Part shown: positions 14,301 through 26,900 of the stretch, piece by piece
How the letters are laid out: the number at the start of each line of letters is the position of its first letter
How positions within the stretch are numbered: position 1 is the stretch's first letter
Source: Himantopus leucocephalus
Lineage: Eukaryota > Chordata > Aves > Charadriiformes > Recurvirostridae
NCBI GenBank assembly: GCA_003993805.1
Contig: RSEF01000024.1
Coordinates: forward strand, 7,134,298 to 7,198,297
Reading direction: 5' to 3'
DNA: 64,000 nucleotides
Program-made: the position numbers and the translations under genes
Notes under the pieces: generated by a model
Databases searched by the model: none
What the model was told of the DNA's origin: nothing
What the model saw: only the letters and a program-made list of their open reading frames with translations

Positions 14301-17300
14301 ATGGCGCTTTTCAGATCAAGAAGAGAAACCTCTTCTGACCCAAGACCACAGCTCCGCAGAGAGCCAGGGTAAGTTTGGCCTACGTAAGGCTGATGCAAAA
14401 TAAAACCCAGCCCTTCCTTTCTGCTTTCCATCTACAGATCTCAGTGCTTTTAACAAATATTAGTAGAGCAGTGAGCTTCCCAATCCTATCACAGGAATCA
14501 CCTTTGTTCCAGATATTGGGAAAGCCTCATCTACTCTCCACCCCCTGCCCCATATGCAATAGAAGAAATGACACTGTAGAAAAGTAGAGACATGCAACAA
14601 GAAGATGAACGTAAAATTTTGTGTTGTTTTTACAGATAGAGGGCTGAGAATGTACTGCTGAAGGTGCCGTACAAACGCTCCAAACGCAGGCAAGCAAGGA
14701 CCCTCAGCACGTGTGGCTGCCTTTCATGCCGAGTTTGGGTACTGTAGGCAATGCCGAGAGCTACCCCTGCAGTTCAAGGCTATAGGCAGTCCTTGCGGTC
14801 TGCTCAAGGCTCGGCAGAAAGCAGAGACACTGCTAAGGCTAGCGAGAGAAGAAACACCTTGTGCTGGAGAAGCGCTTACACTTGCTTTCCTGAAGAAGGT
14901 CAATGGCAAAGTGAGGAACGCTACTCTGTTCACCCAAAAAACTTTGGATACCTGAAAGACATGGTTTTTGTGAGGTCTAAGTGTCAACAATTTTGGTTTT
15001 TAGCAAGGCTAAACAGTGCGCTCCAGAAATGAGCTGTTTAGAAGATTTACGTCCTGTTACCGCTCCCTTCAAAAGACACTGCTGACATGTGCTGCTTCGG
15101 CTGTCAGCGTTGGCAGTTCTTGGTTAAGAACATGATATAATCATCAGTATATTTATCAGCAGGGACAAAAGACTAAAATGCATTCGAACAAGGGAAAAAG
15201 GCGGGGATGGAGACCTACGATTAATTTTAGAAATAACAAGCTGCAAGTTGCACAGTCACAAAGCGGAGGCTGGAATGCAGTTTTCCAGAGTTTGTAAAGA
15301 CTCATTTAATTTCTATAGAAACTGAGCAGCAAACAGGTAATTTTCTCTGCAAAGTGCTTCTATCACTTCTGTAATGCTCTGCAAGAGCAATATATTTCCC
15401 TTGTGTCTTCTTAATCCCCTGTTATTTTCATTATAAATTTAATTAAGCTCTTCTAGAGAACGTTCTATGACATACGAGCCGAGTTTTGTTTTTCAGTCAG
15501 AGCGATGACAGAAATCAGCTGCTGAATTATGTAGCAGTTGGATTTCTTTTTTCTGTGTAAATATTTCAAATGATATTAAGCAGTGGAGACATTCCCTTTC
15601 CCCAGCTGAATCAACACAGCTAAAGTTAAGAGAAAGAAAAGGTGTCTGAAGCATGCCTTCCAGCCCGTCCTTTCCCCCTTTGGACAATGCCCGCCGCTGC
15701 CATTTTGCAGAACAACTCAAGAGCAGATTATCTCCGTGCAAATTAGGTAAATGCAAGCAGCTCTAGGAGCAAAGCTTCAAATGCAGCAATCCGCACAGCA
15801 GAAATGAATCCAGAAGAATATCCTACTCTCTGTTGTGAAATTGGCCTTTGAGGATCTCCCCTAGATTAGAGCACAGCTGAACACCACTTCCTTGTGATAG
15901 CTTTTTCTTTCTCTGCTGGCCCTCGTTGCAAGATATTATTATTCCAGGGAGGACTCTTCTGAGTGTCCTCTTTGTTTTACTTGGGACTGGTTACCAAGCA
16001 ACGTGTGCTGTATTATCGATGTTCCATGAGAACGTAACTTGAATGGGACACTTCTTGTGTTGTTTTTTCTCTTTGCAAATTTTAAAGAGAAGATGTATTG
16101 TAGGCTAAATCCCCATTTCTAACATCTTGCTCATTTCATACAGTTAGTTAACACTATTGGACAAAATTTATCAAATCACACGATTACCAGTGTCCAGAGT
16201 AACACAAATTATGTCTGAAGACAAATATTGTTATAATTACCATTTATGTTACCTTGCAGAGGTCCTCAAAACAGGATCTAGGCTGTCTTGTGCGAAAAAC
16301 AAATCCACACACCACCAGTTTTCCATTGTAACCAGGTGACAGTTGAGAACATCTGCCTTTGTTCCTGTCTGATAAGCAGCTGGTGGAGTCACTGATACAG
16401 TAAAGCCAGAAGTTTTGCAAAAGCTTAGCGCTCACAACTGACTCCGGGTTTCTGAAGACCTGTACAACCTGCTTTCTACATTTCAGCTGCAAGACTTTCA
16501 GAGCTGAACCTAACCATCAGAAATAAAACCCAAACCATCCTTACTGAATAATTAAATCTTTAATACCTGTTGTTGCTCAACATTTATAAGGGATTCTGGT
16601 ATCCTAAACCTTTCAACTTCGCTTCCCAAGAAGAGGGGGAAACAAGAAAAGATCATGTGACATAAACTGATGTCAAGGTCAAACATGTAAAAAATGTACT
16701 GATACCTAAAAAGAACCCCCCAAAAATCAAAAATCCTTTCTTTTCCGTATCACATTAGCACGTTCCCCAACTGCTTTTCTATTATTCCCCTCATCTTTCG
16801 CAAATGCCATCACATGTAGGAATACAGAGAGACCAGCAAAGAAGTGCATACATAGGGATAAGGCCCAGGGAATTGGGCCATGCTGCTTCTAATTCTCATG
16901 TCTCTACAACTCGGTGAAAGCAACAATTGTGATCAACGCAGACAAGCTGGGAAACATACGCTGCACACAGCAGGCAGAAGTCAGTCCTTCATGCCTCACT
17001 TCCCCCCGCCCCGACTGCTACCTGGAGACTAAAGGGAGTGAAATGAACACCAGAGGTTCCCGTCACAAATTTGAGCCCCTGAGAGCACACACTTAGAGAA
17101 AAAAAAAGAGAACAAAAAACAAACCAACCCCTCCCTGGACTTACTTCAGTTACCGCTGAGGTTTGGGGTTGTTATTTGGGCTGCTGGATTTTTTTTTTTC
17201 TTTTTTTAAGACGTTACTAGTACAAGGAGACCAGCCTTCCTGCTGCCAGTCACATCCATCAGCTTACAGAATTTCAAGCATCGCTGCTAAGAAAAACATC

Positions 17301-18139
17301 TTCAAAGTGATATTGGAGTAAAAATGTCACACCAAGGGAGAGCTATCTGTCTCTGCCTCATACTTCTTTAATGTTATGCCTTTGACAGCTTAACAACAGC
17401 TAAACAGCTTAGGTCTCAGCAAGACATTTCCAGGCTGTTTGAGTATGAGAAGTATGACATTTTAATTAGAGGCAAAGCTTCCGATTTGCTACAAACACCC
17501 CTCTGTTTGAGGCTAAGCACGAGGAGCGCTGTTTCTGCGGCACAGCACGTGGCATCAACAGTGGCTGCACAGGTTCGAGTTCTGCTCTTCGCCCCGGAGC
17601 CCCAGGCACCCCTGCGGTCAGCGCTACTGGTGCTAACGGGGACTTTCCACAGAGAAACCGCCTGTTGTCTCCACCCCACGCAGGAGCCACTGCCAGCAGC
17701 ATGTCAAGTTTAGGATCATCTTAATCTTTAACGCAGAGGCGAAGCAAAACAGGCCTCACACACTAACTTTTTCAGCGGCTTCTTCCCTCTCTCTCTGCCC
17801 CTTGAGCCCAGGTCTGTGGTTTCTCCTGTCCGCCACGTCCTGCGAGCCTCCCAGCAGCTGCCTGATAGCTACGAGGCTCCGTTGCTCTGAACTTAAGAGA
17901 AAGGATGCTCACTGTGCAACCCTGAGGACTCTCTGGAGAGCTTTGGAGACGGCTCACTGCTGCCCAATTGCAGTTAAGCAAAGAAAAAAGTACTTTCTTC
18001 AAAATACTCCTGTTAAATAACAAAGCTGGGGCACCTCATGAGAATATCTGAATGTGAGGTGCTGAAGAACACCTTTATGGGAGTAAAGTTTAACTATTTC
18101 CATCATGAGTGTTACTATGAAGGAATCCTCCCCCAGAAA

Positions 18140-18163
18140 GGGGGGGGGGGGGGGGGGGGGGGN
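18140..18163. repeat. G homopolymer (23 G) ending in N
   Basis: An uninterrupted run of 23 G is followed by an undetermined base at 18163. The real length is uncertain because such runs are read poorly, and the N marks an unresolved join. Confidence 0.9.
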
Positions 18164-21100
18164 ATTCCCAATTCTGCCGTTGTTGATGGCATGTAATGCA
18201 ATTTGCCTTTGGCATGCCACAAAATCCAAGAAGGTAACTGTAACATCAGCAAGATCTGTGCAAAGGTATTGCCTTTTTCACTGTCCTGTGACACAAAACC
18301 ATCAGAAATAGAAGATATTAGCCACAGACCTGCTATCTGCATGGTATAAGTAATAAAACCATCTTGACTGCCAAGCTCCTATCAAGCACCGAGAAGCACA
18401 GAGAGCAGGCAGAACGAGAACTGTATCATTTCACAGAGCTCATCCATTGTGACTAGTTTGAGTGCACTAAATTGCAGGCTTTCCCCAATTAATGAGAAAT
18501 GGATATCCCCACCCAGGCATCTGTGTGTGAAAGGTCCAGTGGAGGAGGGTGGCATTCTAAAAATCACTTGGGACCTCGGCATTTAGCCTTCAAGTAGCTG
18601 TCTTCTCTCAATTCCTTGGGCACTGACTTAATGCAAAAGATGTCATTATCCTTCCTCTTTTCCACTTCAACTGAGGCGTAAGAAAAAGCACTAGCAGCAG
18701 AACAGCCTCTCTCAAAACACCGCCTGTGTCCATGCCCTGGACTGAAGACAGGGCACGTTTAGCAGCCAACACTGGGAAACAGCTCTGGATTTCAGAGCTA
18801 GGCTTCAAAGCTAAACAGATGGCTTTAGCTCTTTGGCAGGGAAATACTGTAACGGCTAAAAAAAGAACGGGGACCATATTGAGCAAGTGATGCTTCCCCA
18901 TCATCTGAAGGGCAATTCTGCAGATGCTGTCTCTGTGCATAGTGCCCAATCCCTACAAAAAGTGAACATCAGGCATGAACAAGAACTAAACTGGGAGTAG
19001 CCTGAAATAATCCAGTTTATGCGTATGCAATCTTTATGTTACACAAGGCGTCCCCTGGGGAGATACAACTGGGGAAAGCAAGGAAGAAAATTAAGGAGAT
19101 AGTAGCCCAGGTGATTGCAAGTCCACTCCGTATGGTACGGTGGGTACAAGCTACGCAGTTCCTTCCTCTCCATTATAGCAGCCTCTAATCCCACTCTGTA
19201 TGTCCCCTTTCCTCCTCCATCCCTTTGAAAACTTGCATCGTAAGCTGACTCTGGAAGATAGGCAAATACTATTTCCATTTTCAAGGAATTTCTGACTACC
19301 TCAAGCTTGGTTTTGTTGCAAAAAAAGGTATGCTTTTAAGCTCCTTGCAAAATAAAACCTCACCAGCATTTCAGTTCGTAAGCTGCACAGTTTCTTGCTT
19401 CACTAATGGGAAACGGTAAAAATTAATCATTTTAATATAACCCATTTTCAAAAAATATCTAAAGGTTTTGCTTTGGTGTCAAAGCATCATGAAAAACAGA
19501 GTTCAAATAAATGATACATTAATATTTTAAGTTAATGTAAAAGTGAAAATGAAATTAGTAGAGGTTGGGCTTTTTAATCTCCTCAAGATCTGGATGTTAT
19601 CAGGCAGCACTTAATGAATCACTTCAACTTTCTCCATAAGTAGCATCATCCATTTCCCCGCAGAAAATGGTTCAATTGAAAACAACATCAACTCTATCCC
19701 TTCATAATGTAATAAAGTTAGTCTCTTGTACACAGCCAGAAGAAAACCTTTTTGGCATACAACAAATTTGGAAGGTTTCCTTCAAGATCTGAAGGCGGGT
19801 AATTGCAAAGCCATATTGCACAGGTAGTAACCATCTTCCCAGTGTGCAAGGCAGGGTACTGGACAGCCCATTCAATCAGGAGGCGAGCCTGGAAGCCAAA
19901 GACTTCTACGCCCTGGAACAGGAGGGGAGAGTAAACTGGGCAGCTTCCTGCTTTTGTGGTTCAGGAAAGGACCTCGCTCCCTCATCTGCTGTTCTCAGAG
20001 TTGAGGCCGATCCAGTCTCTCCCACAGAAGAGCAGCCCACAGCCTGCCCTCGGGGATGCAGGCTGCTCCCTGTCTCTACCCAGTTTATAATAACGTCCTC
20101 ATGACATGTTCAACTGGTCAAATGTCAAAAGGAAAATAAATGCATGAGAAGTGACTAAGAGATTTTTAATAGCAGGCACTGTCATTGCAATCATCCCTCC
20201 TGATCTTTTGGTTAGCATAGTCCAGAGAGCTCCAGTGGGTTAAAGCTAATCTAAGGAAAAGCATGCTGTATTAAAGAATGAAATATAGTTATGACTCACA
20301 CATCACAATACAGCTTAGCTCTCATAGAGCATTTTAAACCCGACATTCTGCTCCATCCTGACCAAACAACTGCCAGCTTTTCCTGGTCAACAAGCATTTC
20401 TCAGACACACCAAGTCTAGAGGAAGCCGCTGAACAGAACCTCCCTGTACTAGAGCAATTCCAGTTGTTGGCCAGAGCTGAAAAGGAACTCCCTTTCATGT
20501 GCCATTCACCCTTGTCCACATGAGATAAAGAACCAGTACAACATTTCTGAACGGCTAGAGCACTACAGATGACACTGGAATACCCGCAGAGCAAACAAGA
20601 ACAGTTACTGACGTTCAGCTAGGGGCGACAATCTCCAGCACGGTCCTGGTTCTTTTCAGCCCAAGCACAGCCACTGGAGCTTTACCAGCTGTCTGTTCAG
20701 ACCTGGTAAGCCTATTTGTCTGGAGCCCACCGTTCTCTCACTGTAGGGAGCAAATTACATGTTTGCATTATTGCTTTGGCTTGCTTGCTGGGACCTGAAG
20801 TGCGCTGCGTGCACAAATAGACTTTTCTATTCTCCATCTATAAAGGATAAAAAGCAACGCTTGCTAAAGTAATGACTCCCAGGTAATAATGTCCGTCAGG
20901 TAAGATGCATCTTCTCCCCTGCAGAGCTGTGGATTATTTGTTTATGTTGCAGCATCTTTCCAGCTAAGATGATGAAAGAAAGTCATCATCCCAGGCACAT
21001 TTTGAAAGTGCTTAGCAAATCATGGTAGGATTGTCGCAAGCTGCACAAAGGTGTTACTTACTGTGACAGCAGAATCAAATCCATGAAGACTGTATATTCT

Positions 21101-21637
21101 CCAGAGAAAAAAAAAAATCAAGCTCTAGAACATCTTCCTGCTGGAGATCAAGAATTATTTCCCAGCAGAGACATGACTTAAACCTTGACCTGAAAACAGC
21201 CAGTTCTCTTGTGTATCAACTGTTAAGTGACAACTACTTCTCTGGGGCTAGAAAGCCTCCTTTGCTCTCCAGCCAGCGTACTGAGTGACCTACGCTGCTA
21301 CCTAACTTACTGTTGAGCAACTTCCCTGATTCTTTGCCTCTAAAAACAACCCCCAGAAATAGGACCAGATGTAAAAATAGGATACATTCGTCTAAAGCCT
21401 GTTATACTCATCCACAGACACATGCACAGAAGCATATTTTCAGCAGAAAGGATTGAATCTAGGCAGTTGAATTCAATCCCTTAAGCGCTGCTTTCCAGAA
21501 GACCCCATCTCCTCAAAGACTACGTGAAGGCTCTTGGAGACTAGCCTTTTAAAATAATACATACAGCTCACTGTGACAAACCCCACCTGTCCATTTCCAC
21601 AGAGTAAATACCAGCTAACTTTCCCAGCTGCTCAGTG

Positions 21638-21643
<6 letters not shown>

Positions 21644-21673
<30 letters not shown>

Positions 21674-21687
21674 NAAAAAAAAAAAAA
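21644..21687. repeat. A homopolymer with internal N
   Basis: A run of 43 A is broken by one N at 21674. It may be a retroposon tail or a slippage-prone tract. No recognisable element body adjoins it. Confidence 0.85.
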
Positions 21688-22057
21688 GGCTATGAGAATT
21701 TGGAGTAACCCAAATTAGATACTGCTTTTCTAAGTAGGAACTCTTTCAGTCAGCCTATGAAACTCCCACAGCAGCATTTAATAGTTAAGACTGGTGGTTA
21801 TTGCTCGCCTTCATGGCAGGGAACAGGATTCAGAAGTGCACACACTTTTTGGCTTGTCCTTCGAGCCATCTTTCTCATGACAGCCTCAGTGTTTCAAGTC
21901 TGAAGTGTGGAGGTGGTCAATAAGTATTTGAATGCTTAGGAAAAAAGCTTTTGGCTCTTTTTTCTGAAGGGACGGAGTAGAATTATTCAGGAATTTCTTT
22001 TCTCTGTGTTGCATCCATTTAAATACTTTCTACTAGTGATTTTCCTTCCCTCCTTGT

Positions 22058-22068
22058 TTTATTTTATT
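22058..22068 (-). terminator. ANKK1: Candidate tandem polyadenylation signals for ANKK1
   Basis: On the minus strand two overlapping AATAAA hexamers lie about 520 bases downstream of the ANKK1 stop codon. A 3' UTR of this length is plausible. No transcript end can be seen in the sequence, so this is only a positional candidate. Confidence 0.35.
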
Positions 22069-22587
22069 CTTGTTACAAAAATGAGATGTCAGAAAATCTG
22101 ACACATGGCTGCACCATATGCTTTGTGTCTATTTCCAGCAGCAGGTGAGACTCATGATTCAGTTCCCACCTGTGGCAAGGCCGTTTCACACCAATCTACT
22201 CTATAGGAAAATATGGAATAAAAACAATAAACTCCGCGGAAGACGTATATATGGGTAGCTGTGCACAGTTTCAGTGTTGCAGATATGAAAAGGGAGTACA
22301 TATATCCATTTCCATCCCTGCACAGTAGGTATTAAAACAGGAAAGCATTGCCTAAAGCCAGCATCACCAAGCCAAAGTGTTCTACAAGCTTGGTCAGACG
22401 GGAAAATAACTTGTCAGCTTCCTTCTGCAGCTCCATTTTCTTTTACTCTTTTAGTGTTTATGCTTAGAAACTTCCATTAAAAAAAAAAAAGTATTTTCTT
22501 GTAATCACCAGGTAACAGGATATGCTGGTTTAAGGCGTAGCACCTGATATTGGAACATTCAAGTCATAAATGCCAAACTTGATGAAT

Positions 22588-23936
22588 CTACAAATCTGTC
22601 CTTCCTGGAACAAATTTGGGTCTTGAAACCTTCGCGTCATTCACCGGAGTCCTATTCCCTGATTTATTCTTCAGTGAGTCCTTGCCTTGAAGCAGCGTAA
22701 TGATGTTTTCTCTCTGATGTCTAATTGCCAGCTGGAGGGCTGTACAGCCAGTGATATCTTCCACGTCAAGCAGAGCACCGGCCTTAATCAAGGTCTTTAT
22801 TATGGCCATATTGCCCTTGAGGACAGCAAGGTGCAAGGGGGTCCAACCCATTTTGTTCTTAGCATTGACATCTGCCTTGCACTCCAGAAGGTTGATGACA
22901 GTCAAAAAGGAGCCCCGCTGGACTGCAAAATGGAGGGGGGTCCACTCTGACTTCTCAGCGATGTTGGGATCTGCTCCGCATCTCAACAGCTCGCAGACTA
23001 CCGGCTCATCGCTGTAGCGAGTAGCCAAGTGAAGTGGCGTCCAGTCCATGCTTCCTTTGGCATTCAGTTTGGCATGGCTACCTTTTAGCAGGTGGATGAT
23101 TTCAATGTGTCCTTTGAAAGAAGCCAGGTGCAGGGGAGTCCAACCTTTGTCTGTCCGTAGCTCCACGTTAGCTCCGTATTTGATGAGTTTCTCACAGATG
23201 AGATACTTCCCCCTCACCACAGCCAGGTGCAGAGCACTGTAATGATTTTGATCCAGGCTGTTGACAGAGGTCCCGTTCTTCAGCAAATAATGGACTACCC
23301 TGAACTTCCCCCTCTCCACAGCAACATGAAGTGGGGTTCTGTGGTTCTTCTGCTTTTTCTCCAGGTCCGCTCCTTGACTGGCAAGCAGTTTCACCAAGCT
23401 GACATGCCCAAAGCAGGCTGCCACATGGAGGGCAGTTTTCCCATCAGCCTCCTGGGTGTTAGAGTCAGCCTGGCGAGACAGCAACACTCTGGCCACGTTC
23501 TCAAAGTTGTTCTGTGACGCCAAGTGCAGAGGGGTCCACCCATCATGCTCTTGAGCATTTACCTGGGCCTGGTGCTCCAGCAAGAGGCGTACAATTCTGT
23601 CATCCCCATTCTGAGCAGCAAAGTGAAGAGGTGTCCAACCGTCATCATCAGGCATATTGGTGTCTGCATCATGTTCTATCAGAACCGAGCAGATCTCTGG
23701 GGACCTCTTCTGAACAGCCATAATGAGTGGGGTGTAGCCACAGACTACCTGGCTGTTCACGTTGGCTTTACAGCTCAGGAGAAACTTCACTTTTTCCACG
23801 TTTCCCTGGATCACCATGAGGTGAAGCAATGTGAGGCCATTTTCATGGACTCTACAGATTTCCTCATACACGATGTCCTCTGGACTTTCAGCCTCACTGT
23901 AAGAAGGCGGGATATGAACCTCCTGATTATCAGTTT
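22588..23936 (-). CDS. ANKK1: ANKK1 coding exon 8 (ankyrin-repeat exon with stop)
   Basis: One 1349-base exon carries all ankyrin repeats and the stop codon. It starts after CCTTTAG at [13 protein letters not shown]. The open frame runs on upstream to an ATG at 24021, but those 28 codons are intron sequence. Having every repeat in one terminal exon is also the human arrangement. The codon at 22783-22785 encodes Lys720 in repeat 11, aligned with human residue 713. Confidence 0.95.
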
Positions 23937-26900
23937 CTAAAGGCGAAGGAAACAAAATAGGAGAAAGAGAGTGAGACCAAGTGGAAAAGCTTGATGTGCA
24001 CAAGAAGGGAGGGAGATGCATGTGACTCTTCTAGTATGAAATTAAATAAAAGTCATTTGAGAGACAGGGAATATGAAATGAGGCAAGACAGCTACATAAA
24101 GTCTCTTAGAAAGCAGTGGGACATTTGGCCTCTCCCTCCCAGGAGCTATATCTGCTATTTCCTGTATAGTTGATTTTCCTTAACGTAAAAAGAAAAGACA
24201 TGCATGTGGAGAACTTTCTTGAGCCACATCCTTATCACTGGAGAGCGAGGAAATAGGCTATTTTTTTGTAGGTTTCCCTTTCTTTATTTTTGAATCATAA
24301 AGTCCCCTACTTACCACCCCTTCTGGTGTCTTGGGGGAAGGCAAACTCTTCTTTGTCACTCTTGTTTTCAGGAAGGGAAAAAGAAAGAGCCGTAAGACAA
24401 AATTGCTTATTTGCATTCTGTAATGTTTGCACAGAGTTCTTCTTTGCTACTGCTCTAGGATTTTGTATTATGATTCGAGTGGTTTTTATCCAATCCTGTT
24501 ACTACATCCAAAACTCAGCAGAGCAAATCATGACACTAACAGGAATGTGGGAGCCTGAAAATTATCTCTGGATATCAATGAGATGTTTCCTTCTCTTACT
24601 CATTTGCTTCTGAACATACATATATTCTATTTCCTTATTGCAGCACGTGCTCATGGCAGCATCCCAGCTAGTAATTTGCTTTGTTGTGGAGGGAACCCAA
24701 ACACCCCCACCTCCTCAATCCTCTGCACTCAGGCATTTTGGTTTGTGATGACTGCACAACTCGGCAAAACCTCAAAATAGCAATAGTTCTCAACTGTTAC
24801 TTCTCCCTGTATGAAGCTGACTCCTAGGCACAATTACACTCCAGTAGTTGGGCAAAAATTGTGACTACCTGGAACCTGGGTTTTTTGCCTTAGTCAGAGA
24901 AACACAGGGATTTAAAACTCTGTCCCCATGCCCCGCCCCCTCCCCGGGAATTGTTTAAACTGGAATGTCCTCAGTTCCGTGGAGGTGGAAAATTGTCATC
25001 TGAGCACAAATGCCCGTGCCACGAGCAGAACCCACATCATTCTGTGTCTCTTTAAGCTTCTTTTAATGACTGAGGCCTACATGATAGACCCACTTTATCT
25101 GAGCAGGTGGAAAGAAGGCTCTTCCTCTCGCACTGTCCATCAGTTACAACACTGGCCAGCTTGCTAAATTTATTTTCAAGTTTCCTATCCCCACAAATGA
25201 ATTCCAGATGTACAACCTATGCAAACACACTGCACAAATGCTGCTGAGGTGCCCTTGTTGTCTGACGTTAATAGTGACGAGAGAGGAAACACATTCTCAA
25301 GAACTGGTAAGAACAGGGAAAGGACTCAGTGGAATTTCCTGAGTGGTCCTGGGAAGCCTTTCTCACCTGCTGGTTCCCAGAGATGGCAGGCTTGTGGGAC
25401 ATCTTCCTAACAAGGCGCTCATTCTCTGGATCTACTACAAGGCTTTGTATCAGTGACAGCAGCATGTCTGTTTCTACAGGGATATCTACCGGAGCAAAAA
25501 GACTGTTAGCTGTGCAGACTACCCAGATGTTCAGAACCCAGCCAGTACCCAAGGCTGTGGAAGTCTTCTGTGTATCCTCTACATGGGGAGGAAGGAAAGA
25601 GGGAGAGAGAGGGTGCATTGACAGCAACAGGTACCAACATTTCCAAGACAGCAGGCGATTTAACTGGCAAAGTGTTGTACACCAGCTTATCCCCCCGCTT
25701 GTTATTCCATGCAGCTGTCTCTTGGCTAATCCGTATCACAATCAGCTACTACACCTGTAAAGCTTGGCCTTTGCTTAGGGTCTTGGTCCCAACACCTCTT
25801 CATCAAGTCAACCATCTGCTGGCATTCCCCTGGCCAGTCATCGCTGATGGGTTCTAGGCAGGGCCTCTTTCCTGCTGCAACCTTGACTATAATGGCCATC
25901 ATGTTGGCTCCTGAAAGAAAGCAACACGCACTGGGCTTTTCCTCTGTGAAGATGGCTGTAATAAACATTTACTAAGTGCAGAGCATATAAGAAGTGATCA
26001 CATTTACCTGCATAAGGTTTCTTCTGCATAAGTACCTCCCAAATGACAATTCCAAAGCTGCAGGCAATGAGAGATCATGAGCAATCACTCCCATACGTAC
26101 ATGAATGTAAAATTCACTTATTGCTTTCATCTTCTTGAGAAATGGGAAAATTAGGAAAGAAGTTCTTCAGGATGGAAGGCTTTCATCCCCCAACCCAAAA
26201 GGACAAGATATTATGAATCATCACATGCATCTCTGATGCCTCAACGAAAGGTTTGGTGTTGTGAATGAGGGACTTAGAGCATTTCCTGTGAAAGTCAGGC
26301 TCCCAGTGCCTTTTTTTTTTCCATTTTATTCACATTGGGTTTCAGAGCCCTTGACTACTGCAAGTTCACGTGGCCACGCAAACCCTCCTTTGCTTGTTGT
26401 CTTGGGTTACTGTATAGCGTAGTGGCTAAGGAGCTGAGGAATTTCCAGAACGTATATATGTAGCTTGTATAAGCGGGCTGCAAAGCTCTTTGGCCAAAAG
26501 GAAAAAAGTAAAGTTAAAATCTTTTCTCCACCTGTTACTGACCAAATGAAGCTGAAGACCAAAGTAGGCAAGCAGTATTACAGTTATTTAAAAATCAAAA
26601 TAAATGTAAGCAGCGACTCCTATGAAAGAGCAGACACTATCTGTTCTGTGCTCTAATCTTACTCCTTTTCTATAATAACTTCCAGCAACTTAACAGGCAC
26701 AATGGAGCCTAAGGCAGTAGAGTCTGCAGCTCACATGGCATCGGTGCTGCAGAGAGGTGCATCTGGTAAGAGATGGCTGATTATCCACAGATAACCCCAC
26801 TCCTCCTCACTCTCCATCACTGAAGTTGGAGTACCACACGTCACTCCCAGCATGTTCCCCACCAAGGACGTTATGCAAGGCAGAGCACCAGAAAGTAAAC

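Larger units (their letters stand above)
1..22050. other. Intergenic region downstream of ANKK1, no gene supported
   Basis: No reading frame here resembles a known protein, and I could not pair any with convincing splice sites. The longest open frames (about 180-190 codons at 3523-4092 minus and 8862-9410 plus) have low-complexity or random-looking translations. By conserved gene order this is the spacer between ANKK1 and DRD2, whose last coding exon should lie further left on the plus strand. DRD2 3' UTR sequence could be present but I cannot recognise it. Distinct items inside are an apparent assembly duplication near 5.1-5.4 kb, a G homopolymer at 18.1 kb and an A homopolymer at 21.6 kb. 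Confidence 0.6.

Noticed and set aside
23937..24021. Extension of the ankyrin frame to an upstream ATG at 24021
   Set aside because: A clear acceptor precedes 23936 and the phase fits the upstream exons, so these codons are intron 7.
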